Below, piece by piece: positions 1 to 10,529 of a stretch of DNA of 64,000 bases. Position 1 is the first letter of the stretch. The number at the start of each line of letters is the position of its first letter. Source of the DNA: Euonymus europaeus (lineage: Eukaryota; Streptophyta; Magnoliopsida; Celastrales; Celastraceae); NCBI GenBank assembly GCA_963580455.1, contig OY756961.1:7669001-7733000 (forward strand). The letters are read 5' to 3'. Position numbers and translations under genes: made by a program. The notes beneath the pieces are model-generated. The model worked only from the letters and a program-made list of their open reading frames with translations. It did no database searches and was not told the DNA's origin.

Positions 1-43
1 ACAGTGAAGCGGTGATGGTGATTACTCGGTAAAGGGCATAGAG

Positions 44-262
44 ATGGGTTTAGGTGAGATGGTGGTGGAGATGTTTGAGTGACAGTGGTGCTTGGTGATG
101 ATTTTCTGGTGGTTTGGGTGATGGGTTTAGGTGAGATGGGGGTGGAGATGTTTGAGTGATAGTGGTGCTTGGTGATGAGTTTCTGGTGGTTTGGGTGATG
201 GGTTTAGGTGAGATGGCGGTGGAGATGTTTGAGTGATAGTGGTGCTTGGTGATGAGTTTCTG
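44..262. repeat. 77-bp minisatellite, about 2.9 copies
   Basis: Units begin with ATGGGTTTAGGTGAGATG at 44, 121 and 198, giving an exact 77-bp period. Copies differ by only a few substitutions and the third stops at 262. Because 77 is not a multiple of three, the open frame on the minus strand through the array reads each copy in a different frame, which argues against a selected protein. Confidence 0.9.
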
Positions 263-1378
263 CACTTGTTAGCTTGTCAGCATTATGGTATTGTTGTATT
301 TACTGGTACCTTACATTATAATAAGTATTATAATTTATAACCCCAAATTGGTGGATGGCCTTTTCTTTTTCTCAAAATTTAGAATAAAGTATTTGGGTCT
401 GTGAGAATGTATTTTCAATAAAAACTTCATTAAACTTCTAAAAATATGCTAGACAAGTTTACCTTGTTTGTCTTTACTACATCTTGCTAGTGCATTTGAT
501 TATTTGGTGGAGAATGAGAAGCAAGGCAAGACATTTATGGCAAAACCTATCGATTTGAGGAAGATTTGGTTAGAGAATTTTGTTGATCGAATGGGTAGTT
601 TTTGAAGGTAATTTTTTTATTCCATTACTTAAACATTCATGGAACGTTAGTTCATTTTATAACCATTCTAATTAATTTTCTTTTCATTTGTAGATCGGAG
701 AAGTTTGGATTTTGAGTTGCATTTGGGATCGAACTCAAAGATTTTATGATTGTCAACCAAAGCTTTATCACTATATGCATATGATATCTTTTTATTTCAT
801 GCTAATTACTTTGAGGACATTAATAAATAGAGATGAAACTGTAATGACTCTATTTTGATGATTTGTTATTATGTTTGGTACTCATAAGAGTATGTAACTC
901 TTTTATTTCGTTATGATCTAAAATGTCGAATGTGGTTGAATTTTTTCTAACTATTGAAGTTTTAATTATTGTTATTTTAGGTCAAAATTTATGTGCCAAG
1001 AAATTTATATTCTATCTATTATTGAGATTTTAGTTACTCTTTACCATTAATAAGAAAGTAATAAAAAATTTGAAAATATTTTTTCCTTATAAGAAACAAA
1101 CACTGGAAAAAATATTCTATATATTTGCCCAAATACCAGAAAATTAATTTTTTGCGTGTAATTCTTTTTCTTGTAAAAGTAATTCCCATGAATGAACATT
1201 TTTTCGCGAAACAAACGGAGCATTAGTAATTCTAGATTTCTCAACTCCACTGAAGCTCAAAAAAAGTGAGCGATGGAATAAACAGTAGTTGCAACTAGCT
1301 TTTACGACATCTCCAAAATGGTGTTTTGTAATGTTAGTGGGTATAGGCTTCTCAAGCCAGCAGAATATTCTAACAACC
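263..1378. other. AT-rich stretch, no gene recognised
   Basis: No coding similarity was recognised on either strand. The segment ending near 1214 (GAAACAAACGGAGCA, 1199-1213) resembles the terminus of plant MITEs that begin TGCTCCGTTTGTTTC, but no matching opposite end or target duplication was found, so it is not called as an element. Confidence 0.5.
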
Positions 1379-1386
1379 TCTGTACT

Positions 1387-1539
1387 CAGGGGCGGACGCA
1401 GGAGTAAATGTTGGAGGGGGCCAAAATAATTTTACGAATATACATCTTACATTACATCTGTAATATATTCTAATAAAGATGTCTCATGGGCTGGGCTGAG
1501 CAAGTAAATAAGTAAGAAAATAGTTTGACTAATCCATGG

Positions 1540-1576
<37 letters not shown>

Positions 1577-1709
1577 TCATATGGGTTGCGGGGTGAAAAA
1601 TTTATTATTTTGGGGGGGGGGCTCATAGGTAATTACAGTATATTAGCTCTTTAAAAAAAAAAAAGGCGGGGGCTAGAGCCCCACTACTAAAAGCATCCAT
1701 CCGCCATTG
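1387..1709. mobile_element. hAT-type MITE with 8-bp target duplication
   Basis: The element starts CAGGGGCGGACGCAGG and ends CATCCATCCGCCATTG, imperfect terminal inverted repeats of the kind seen in plant hAT MITEs. It is flanked by TCTGTACT (1379-1386) and TCTGTACC (1710-1717), a 7/8 match as expected for hAT insertion. The interior is non-coding and holds a (TA)n microsatellite at about 1543-1574 and G-rich runs. At 323 bp it is non-autonomous. The hAT assignment rests on TSD length and terminus style. Confidence 0.75.
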
Positions 1710-1980
1710 TCTGTACCAAACGTAGCCTTGGTGAAGCTTATAGATGACATAAGCTTATAAACTGTGAAAATTTTATTTATATTGATATTTTTTAATTTCT
1801 TTTAGGTAATTACAGTATATTAGCTCTTTAAAAAAAAATGGGGGGGCTAGAGCCCCCTACTAAAAGCATCCATCCGTTACTGTCTGTACCAAACGTAGCC
1901 TTGGTGAAGCTTATAGATGACATTAGCTTATAAACTGTGAAAATTTTATTTATATTGATATTTTTTAATTTCTTTTACGT
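1627..1980. repeat. 177-bp tandem duplication spanning the MITE right end
   Basis: The sequence starting AGGTAATTACAGTATATTAG at 1627 is repeated from 1804 with a 177-bp period. Each unit holds the right end of the MITE, its TSD copy TCTGTACC and about 90 bp of flank, so the duplication happened after the MITE inserted. The second MITE end (…CCGTTACTG, ending 1882) is an orphan without a left half. Confidence 0.85.
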
Positions 1981-3610
1981 TTATTTGATTATAAAATAAG
2001 TATAATACTATATAAACTTAAATAAAATTTAATAAATAAAGATTTTACGAGAATTTATTATTATATTAAATTTGAAGTGTTAATAAAATAAAATAATTTT
2101 TTTTTTTTAGCATCCAATGAATCCAAGTCTACATGACAATTCCGTAAACAAACGGCGTGTCAAATTAACAATTTAGTCCATGCTTCAACGCCTACAAAGG
2201 TTATATTCTCACCTTTCGTCCTATTATATTGCCCCTCCGAGGTTTTACTTCAAAAAAAAAAACCTTGAGTCATCAATGCTGAGAGTGTAAAATGTGAAGG
2301 GAAAAAGTCAAGATCTGAGAGCCTGAGACTATTAAAGGATAATTTGGTGAATCGGCCGCCATCAGTAAGATCTGAGAGCCTGAGACTATTAAAGGATTTC
2401 TCTCCATTTAAAAAGTGAAGGAGCTCTCCTAACCAATAGCAAGCCCGAGCAGAAATGGTTGAACAAAATTTCTCCGATTTCGTGGAAAGGGCAGATGAAT
2501 AAGAGCTACAATAGAAAATTATGGGCAATGGATCATTTTGATGAGTATTACTGTCATGAAATGCTAGCACTTCAATTTATTGCCACATGATGGGGGATGA
2601 CTTTCATTGTTGGAGTTCTTGAAAAGAAAAATTAATGGTGATTCCAAACACAAGGCAATTTCATGAGACATCCACACAGGGGGCAATTTCATGAGACATC
2701 CACACATCCACACAAGGCAATTTCATGAGACAGCAATAAAAAAGAATTTCTTTAGGGGAAAAAAGGGGATAATTCCATATAAATAAGGCCATCAATGGTG
2801 CACTCATGGTATCATATATCCATCACAATACCATTATCAAGTGGGGGTTGCCAAGAAATTAAAATGTCAGAATATCGTGCCATGAAAGAAATCAAAAGCC
2901 TGAACTGAATACCAAATCATTGTATTCGGATACTATTAGATGGCCATAAGCATCAAATCAGAACAAAATCAACACTTCATGACTTTTAAAGAGCAAATGC
3001 ATGCTAATCTAAGATATGTCATAAAGATAGAGCATATCTTGGTGCCCAGAGATTATATCGCAACCCTTACACGTAATAATTATGATTCAAAATGTGTGCC
3101 TTAAAAGGGTTTTGTGTTTCAAATAATGGCACGCGTTGCACACTGTAATTGTCTTTTTTTTTTCTTTTTCTTTCTCGGATCTGGTTTTGCGTACCACCAA
3201 AATCAAATAGAATGGAGAATTCCATATAGCATTTGGCACCAAATAACATTGCCAATGACTCCTCAGATATTATATAGTCATTAAGAAAAAAATCTAATAA
3301 AAAATAGAAAGCAAGAGGAGATGAAGTTTAACATGTCCAAGAAACTGTCTTTAGGGATTAGAAAATACGGCATCGCAGCCACTTCATGCAGCCATATGAC
3401 TTGCTTCACGGTTTCCTCTTTAGGCATTGTCTCCCTTACTCGGCACTAGTCTCATTTTAATTCCAACAAATGCCTCAACTGTAGAGAAGTAGAAGATCCA
3501 AGAGTGAGTGGAGCAAAAATTTTAAAGTACAAGAGCAATTTCATTGCAGCTCATTCTATGACCACAACAAAAGTCGACATCCCTAAAATATTATAAAGAA
3601 AGATCAAATA
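1981..3610. other. No gene; contains short direct repeats
   Basis: No protein family was recognised. A 57-bp-period direct repeat occurs at 2311-2340 and 2368-2397 (core AGATCTGAGAGCCTGAGACT). A second cluster of short repeats (GGCAATTTCATGAGACATCC) lies at about 2655-2730. The open frame across the 57-bp repeat stays in phase, as 57 is divisible by three, but its protein has no recognisable domain. Confidence 0.5.
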
Positions 3611-3621
3611 ATAGAAAGAAA

Positions 3622-4482
3622 GGGGTTAATATCATTTTTAGTCATAAAAATATAGTCTATGTTTCATTTTGGTCACTGAAAGATAAAATGTTTCAACTTG
3701 GTAACTTAATTTTTCATTTTGTTTCAGTCAAGCCACCCGGTCAGGATTTCTCAAATATGGGCAGCCAAAAAGGTTACATGGCAGTTTGACTTGCTTTGAT
3801 TGGTACACGTGAAAAATAGTAGACACGTGGTTAATACTATTTTCAGTCACCAAAAGATAGCTCATCTATCATTTTGGTCACCGAAAGATAAAACGTTTCA
3901 ACTTGGTCACTAAACTTTTCATTTTGTTACAGTCAAGCCACGATTTCTCAAATCCGGGCAACGAAAAAAGAACAATATGAATTAATCAAATTTCTTCTAC
4001 TTAGATTGTTACGAGATCAGGACGAAGCGCCAATGGAGGTGAATCGATTCGAGGCAGGAGGCTTGGGGTATTAATGGTGTTTTAGGGTTTGATCTCCAAA
4101 ATCTAATTTTTGCTTCTTAGTTTGGCTATGGAATTGGTTGTGCCACTGAATGATGGTTGTGCTTAGAGGCCGCGCCGCACGAGAGCATTTTAGCAACAAC
4201 ACTCGGTGGCCAGTTTCTTGCCTAGCCTAAATTTTTGCCCCTCTATCTCTCTCTATCTTTTTTATATTTGATTTTTTCCATATTTTATTTTAAAAGTTGC
4301 AAAATATTTCCACTTGACGATCATTTTTCACGTGGACTAATCGAAAGCAAGTCCAACTGCCAAGTCACCTTTCTTGTTGCCCGAATTTGAGAAATCTTGA
4401 CCGAGTGGCTTTACTTGAACAAAATAAAAAGTTAAGTGATCAAGTTGAAATGTGTTATCTTTTGGTGACTAGAGGAGTTAAT
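3622..4482. mobile_element. MULE-like non-autonomous element with long TIRs
   Basis: The left end (GGTTAATATCATTTTTAGTC…) and the reverse complement of 4310-4482 align over about 170 bp. Both read through a series such as GGTCACTGAAAGATAAAA, TTTCAACTTGG and CAAGCCAC to a segment containing CACGTG. Long TIRs without a transposase are typical of non-autonomous Mutator-like elements. The left TIR is partly duplicated: a second copy of the outer ~110 bp begins near 3831. No clear 9-bp target duplication was found, so the outer limits are approximate. The interior (about 4000-4280) is unlike the TIRs and could be captured sequence. Confidence 0.65.
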
Positions 4483-4689
4483 CAAAAGCTACCTCACACA
4501 ATATAATAAGGAGAGAGTCTCCAGTCTCTCCCAAATAATAATCCAGAGACAAGCCCGTGAGCTTTTAGTAATGGGCTATTATTAAATATCGATGGTAGTG
4601 ATAAAAGCATTGGTGGATGCAGTCAAATGGAAAATAAGTCTGAATTTCTTAACTTAGACAGGTCCAAATGATGCAAGTATCATTGGAAT

Positions 4690-5562
4690 TTCTTGAGAAT
4701 AGAGGTCGTCAAGCTGTTGAAGAAGAGACACCTTAGGGACTTATTAACTGAGAAAGGAAAAACTGTATATGCGAAGAGAATTGAGCAAGAAACCAAGCAG
4801 ATTGAGGGGTTTCCTATCATGCATGTGATATTTGGAGGTTCATAAATCAATGTAGTCTCCCATTGTGCAGCTCGTCGAAGTGTCAGGGAAGCACTGAATC
4901 CTGAATGCAGAATGGGACAGTGCTTGACTATGACCATGAATAAGGTGATGAATTTTGTTGACAGTACGGCTACTCATCTCCTCCACCCATACCATGATGC
5001 TCTAGTAGTCACACTCCAAGTTGTCAACATCCATGTGACATGGATCTTGGTTGATGATGGGAGTTCTGCCAACATATTATTCCTAAGCTTGTTAAAGCTT
5101 ATAGGGATTGATGAGGATCATATTATTGGGTAGTCTACTGTGCTTTATGGGTTCAGTGATGAGTCTATGTTCTTTGTGAGAGAGATTGCATTGCCAATTT
5201 ATGTTGGAGGAGTAAATATCAAACCATGTTTTTGGTGGTAGACTGCCCCTCAACATACAATATGATACTTAGTCTCCCTTGGATTCATTAGATGAGTGCA
5301 GTGTTATCCACTTACCATCAAGTGCTAAAGTTTCTTACTAATACTGGTGAGATAGAAGTTTTAGGTGAGCAACTAGATTCAAGGAATCTCTATAAGAATT
5401 CCATGAAGAAACTTGAAAAGTCATCATAGCAACTACAACATAGGGACTCTGGTTATGCAGCTAATGAACCAGAAATGGAGGAAATTGATGAAGTGTAGAT
5501 CTCCAAAGAGTTCCTAGAAAGAAAAATGTTTATTGGAGCATGCCTAGAATCGGTGTTGAAGA
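4690..5562 (+). pseudogene. Ty3/gypsy gag-protease remnant
   Basis: The clearest open piece (4912-5133) reads into a retropepsin-like segment with the motif ILVDDGSSANILFL, the D-[S/D]-G active-site region of plant Ty3/gypsy proteases, which process the Gag-Pol polyprotein. Upstream, 4695-4910 has a segment (IMHVIFGGS) typical of the region before this protease. Downstream, frames shift repeatedly but phrases such as EIALPIYVGGVNI and EFLERKMFIGA remain readable to 5562. Stops and frameshifts throughout show it is dead. No LTR or primer-binding site was seen nearby. It ends abruptly at a junction with copia sequence. Confidence 0.75.
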
Positions 5563-6132
5563 AGCATGCCTAGAAAGGAGTGAAGAAAGTACTTAGGTAC
5601 TTGCAAGGGACTAAGGGATTCATGCTCACTTACAAAAAGACTAATAACCTTTATGTTATTGGTTATTCAAATTCTGATTATGCTGGTTGCAAGGATGACA
5701 AAAGAATCTACCACAGGTTTGGTGTTTATGATGGCTGGAGGTGCAGTTGCATGGAAAAGTGTAAAGCAGTCTATCACTGCAACTTCCACTATGGAAGCTG
5801 AATATTTAGCTTGCTATTCGGCAACTAAGATTGCTTTGTGGCTTAGAAAATTACTGATAAGTTTTGAATTCTTCCCAAGAATTTCAATTCCTATTATCTT
5901 GTATTGTGACAACACTGCAGCAGTGTCTTATGCATGTGGTACTAAGAGTTCAAGTCAAACAAGGCATTTTGATATCAAGTATAATTATGTTAGGGAAAAG
6001 TTTGTTGAATCCCTCATAAGCATAAAGAATATAAGGACAGGAGACATGTTAGTGAATCCTTTAACCAAAGGATTGACTGCTAAGGCCTTTCAAGGTCATG
6101 TTGTAAACATGGGATTGACTTTGTTAGTTTAA
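5563..6132 (+). pseudogene. Ty1/copia RNase H remnant (3' end of pol)
   Basis: Translated pieces match the end of a plant Ty1/copia polyprotein, whose RNase H removes the RNA template during reverse transcription. Visible segments include VLRYLQGTKGFML, then YSNSDYAGCKDDK, SITATSTMEAEYLA, ILYCDNTAAVSYA and a C-terminal NPLTKGLTAKAF. The first part (5580 to about 5700) is one frame away from the rest (about 5690-6132), so at least one frameshift lies near 5695-5710. The stop at 6130-6132 is where copia pol normally ends. No LTR could be delimited downstream. Confidence 0.85.
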
Positions 6133-7110
6133 AGAATATATCATGTTTACTTTGTATTTCCTTTCATTTGAGAAATATATGTATGTGTTCTATAAAGTGA
6201 TTATGGGATTCTTATGTTTAAATACATTTTTGAAACCTGTGATTTTTACAGAGCCTCAGTTGGAAGATTACTATAATGTTAAGCTATGGTAAAGAAATAG
6301 AAAGTAACATGCTGAGTTTGTCTTTACAAACATAAAGTTTTAGCTATATGTGGTTCCCTATTATGTATTGATCATTGGCATGTGGAGATCTATTTTATAG
6401 TAAATTTTACTCCTTCGGGTGAGTTTAATTACAATCTCAACGAATCCTTACAATTGGAAACCAAGAAATCAATATTCACTTCCCATTCGAAGAAAAGCCT
6501 GAGAAAGATCGATAAGCAAGACCAAGTCAATGTGGTAATGTCCGCTTCATTGCTAGAAAACGTGTCGGACTGATCGAAGATTCTGAAGGAAGATCGTTCT
6601 CGTAATCATCAAAATAGAGCTAGATACGACAACGAGAATAACAACAGTGATGAAGACAATAGGATCCTCTTCATGAGTACTTGGAGAGAGAAAGAGGAGC
6701 TTCACTTCCGTTTGTGAAGGGATTGAGAGAAAGCTTAACAGGAGACACCTTTGTTAACACCTTGGTTGACAATTTGCGGGTGAAGGATGAGTAGGTTTGG
6801 TTTGCCACATAAATTGGGAGTGCTAGATTGAGAAATATTTGAAATAAGACGCCAAACTAATAAATATTAATTTTATAGGCAGTACATCAGGAAAAAAATC
6901 AATATAATGTGACCAAAAATGACCCTCATGGATAAGTGGGATCACACACAAACCCACTATTCACTTCTTTCTAAAATATTTCCAATCATTTTTGTACAAT
7001 GCGCAAAGCACCATACGCTCCTAACCAATCATTTTTCCAAGAAACTAGGCACGCAGTGGATATTATAAAAATGCCTGAGTTTTGCATATCCTGACAGCTA
7101 GAGGTATGAT
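6133..7110. other. No gene recognised; possible copia 3' flank
   Basis: This follows the copia pol stop and may include its 3' untranslated region or LTR, but no repeated LTR partner was found in the window. The open frame at 6382-6573 has no recognised domain. Confidence 0.4.
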
Positions 7111-7116
7111 TTATCT

Positions 7117-8781
7117 AGGGTGCTACTATATACACCCACCCTAGCTACATCTCATATAGCAATCCTACCTGCATTAACGACTTTCAATCAACTCCGCATC
7201 CCTTTTTGGACTTCTTGCTTCCAATCATTGATTGAATATTGAAAAACGTCATTGATTGCATATTGGAATAACATTCAATTTATTTTTTATTGTTTTATTT
7301 ACACAAATCAACAATTTATTTTATTTTATATGATAATTGGGTTGATAGAATTTTGTTAATTTATGTTATTGGTATTGTAGAAAAAAATGGATCCTTAGTG
7401 GTAAAGAAAAATCAAAAGATGCTAAATTTTATCTCAATAATTTAATTGGAGAGCAAGAAGCTTAAAATATAAAAGGACATAATCGTCATTAAAAAAGGAC
7501 TTAGCCGATATTTTAGTAGTTATTGACGAGCTCCGTTTTGGCCGAATCATACCTTGTCCGAAGCGGGACAACAACAGAAATCATACTCCAGTCTCTTGGT
7601 GTAGATGTTTACTGGATTTTGGCTATCCGAGTTCGTTTAGGGTCTCATATTTGCAATCAAAACTCGGAGATGACTTTTTCACATATTTTATTTTAATTAT
7701 GTTTTAATTTAGTAATTAGTCTTTTAGTTGGATTGGGGTTCCCAAAACATAATTAAGCCATTGAAACTTGTTTCGAATTTATTATTGAATTTTATAAAAT
7801 TCTTTGATTTTTACCTAACCTAGTGATAAGCACGCTCATGTCTTGTATTGTCCTATCTAATCTATGTGTAGAGAATATATTATCTGAAATAGGGGTGTAC
7901 TATTTAGGTGCAAATAATATATTCTTTGAAAAGAAGTGTACTCTTTATGTATAGAGAATATATTCTTTGAAAACGGGGTGTACTCTTTATGTGCAGAGAA
8001 TAAATTCTCTGAAAAAGGGGTGTACTCTTTAGGCGTAGAGAATATTCTCTGAAAGGGGAGTGTACTCTTTATGTTATATTCTCTGAAAAGGGGTGTATTC
8101 TTTAGGTGCAGAGAATATATTATCTGAAAATGGGGTGTTCTCTTTATGTGGAGAATATATTCTCTGAAAACGGAGTGTACTCTTTAGGTACATAGAATAA
8201 ATTCTTTGAAAAGAGAGTGCACTCTTTATATGCAGAGAATATAATTTTTTTTAAAATATAAAAATTATTTTTGTACATTAAAAATTAGATTATTTATTAA
8301 TTTATTTTTTACAAGTAGACATTTTTTATGATTCAACTTTGTAATTAAATGGATTTTTCGACATTTAATCTTTTTTTGGTCAAATTTTATTCAATTTAAG
8401 GATCCACTTAACACAGAGCGGAGGCCCATATATGTCTTTGAATAACTATAACAGTAGCTCAACAAAGTTCTGTTGAAAAATAAATAAATATTTTTTTTGT
8501 ATATCTAATTTCATACAAATTGACTGTAAAAAAATAATAGCTCAAAAAAATTACATGGGTCAAGAGGCACCCAAAATTAGGGGGAGAGAGATTCCCAATT
8601 AAAAGTGGAGAGGTGTACTTTTATAAATGAAAAAAAAATTCATTCTCTTTCCTCTGACTTTGACTTTCAACGTGGATGTCTCAACTTGTAAAAAAAAGTA
8701 AGTAAAAGAAGGGTATAATAGGTGTAGGGATGTAGGGTGGGTTTCCCTAGTAGTTAGGGTGGATGTATTTATCCTCACCCT
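7117..8781. mobile_element. Unclassified TIR element with a 6-bp direct flank
   Basis: The left end AGGGTGCTACTATATACACC and the reverse complement of the right end AGGGTGAGGATAAATACATC share a diverged inverted repeat that continues through CCACCCTA on both sides. Both ends are flanked by TTATCT (7111-7116 and 8782-8787). No transposase was found, so the element is non-autonomous. A 6-bp duplication does not fit standard hAT (8), MULE (9-11), CACTA or Harbinger (3) elements, so class is left open. It carries the tandem array at 7869-8244. Confidence 0.55.
7869..8244. repeat. ~40-43 bp tandem array, about nine copies
   Basis: Nine diverged units, each of the form AGAGAATATATTCTCTGAAA followed by a G-rich run and GTGTACTCTTTATGTGC, run head to tail with lengths of about 35-43 bp. 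Within each unit GAGAATATATTCTC is itself palindromic. The array lies inside the 7117-8781 element. Confidence 0.85.
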
Positions 8782-8787
8782 TTATCT

Positions 8788-9844
8788 ACTGCATTATGTC
8801 AAATGTTATTTAATTTTAAGACTCATGCAAACTTGCATAGCATGACATCCTGGGTCTTATAGAATTGATCGCCAGCTCGCCTCTGTTAGGACAATTGATT
8901 GTGAACAGAGGAACAAGAATCCAATGTTGCAAACTTTGAGGCACAAATTGGTCATTTAATTATCTTAAAGACAATATTTGCATCCACACATATAGTTGCT
9001 ATTGAGTTGAAGCAAACTTGTCTTCAGGATACAACAAAGTTTAGTTTTCTGTATATAGCAAAATTAAAGAAAACTCAGTGGAATTTGTATGGATATATAC
9101 TAAAAGTTCAAGTATATTCTTTAAAGAAGGATGCCTGTATTATATATTACTGAGACACCTTTTCAAATCAATGTGTCTTTTGATTGAATAAAACTGTTAA
9201 TAACTGTTCAATTCAAATCAACTTGCTTGGCAGTTTTTTGACAAAGGTTGCAATGCTTGGCTTTGAATTCAAATGACAGCAACTTCCTTTGTGTGAAAAG
9301 AAAACTACCAAGAGTACAAACTTCCCTTCTATTATATATTACAACCTATATATATTTACCAAATATAAATCAATACTCCTCTAGGTTGGTTGTAATATAA
9401 CTGCAGTACCATATAATTATGCATAAAGAAAGTGTTTTTAAACTTAAACTTTCTATTAATGTAATAACTTCAAAAATTGCACAGAGTTTATGGTTGTCTT
9501 AGCTTAAACCAAAACTCTGTTCAATTAGAACTGGAAATTATACACACATAATTATAAATTCCATTATGAATTCCATATACAGGTTTAGCACTATTATGGC
9601 CATGTGCTACATCCCGAATTCATGAACATTTGCAAGAATAGAACCCTTAATTCTCGTTGGAAGTGGCACCACTTACATGTTCACATAGATAAAGTTACTT
9701 AATGTCCTGCTACATAAGACACATTTTTTAATGAACTTTATTAAGAGCATAACAATCACTTAGCACTTCATCCATCCTGAATGGAACTTGTATTTTATTT
9801 TATTAGGGCTTTACTAATCACATATCAGTAACTTGTTATTACCC
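8788..9844. other. No gene; may contain the 3' flank of the copia remnant
   Basis: This is AT-rich and non-coding. It lies downstream (in minus orientation) of the copia pol end at 9845-9976, so the copia 3' LTR could be here, but no second LTR copy was found to define it. Confidence 0.4.
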
Positions 9845-9986
9845 ATTAAACCTTTATATCTAATTTTAAGGTTGGGTTACCATTAGTGGTGATTCTTTCA
9901 AAAGGGTTTTAGTCCCATTCCTATGCCAGTACTTTTAACCATGTCGCGAGGTAGACCTTTCGTTAAAGGATCAGCCAAGTTATTGC

Positions 9987-10150
9987 GGGCTAATACAACT
10001 TATGGTCATCGAAAGATTGTCAATGTTTCGACTCAGTCACTGTAAGTTCAGATGGGTCTATTAAGTCACCGTAGTTTTCTTTATGTATCAAATTGGACCC
10101 AAGCAGATTTGGGCCCAAACGGACAGTCAACCCATGTTTGACAGTTAGGG
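9987..10150 (+). repeat. Left TIR of the 4.2-kb MULE
   Basis: It matches the reverse complement of 14014-14186 across nearly its full length, including shared blocks CGAAAGATTGTCAATGTTTC and TTTGGGCCCAAACGG. Small indels explain the length difference. Confidence 0.9.
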
Positions 10151-10529
10151 TTCCGTTTATTTGTGCAAACGTGGCACACTGTTTTGATGACTAGGTTGAC
10201 GGTGTGCAAAGGGCGGGATTGGGGTTAAACCCTAGAGTCTTCTCCCCCTTAAACGGTTCTCTTCACTGCTACATCACTCTTTCTCATATTCCATCATCGT
10301 CCTTCTGTGCGACCTTCTCTGCGAGGTCGTTTGTTCTTCTATTTCTTGTTTGTAATCGTGGGCGACATCTTCATCTCCGGTGAAATCTCAACCATCCGTT
10401 TGGTATAATAAAAGGTGAGTGAGCTATTCGGTACATTTATGCATGATTAATGTCGTTTCGAAGACTTTTCTTTCTTTATATTTGATTATGAACACGTTAA
10501 TCCTCTGAACCCTAGGTTTCCCAGTCGAG

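Noticed and set aside
50..265. 71-residue minus-strand frame over the minisatellite
   Set aside because: The 77-bp period changes frame in each unit, so the protein is a by-product.
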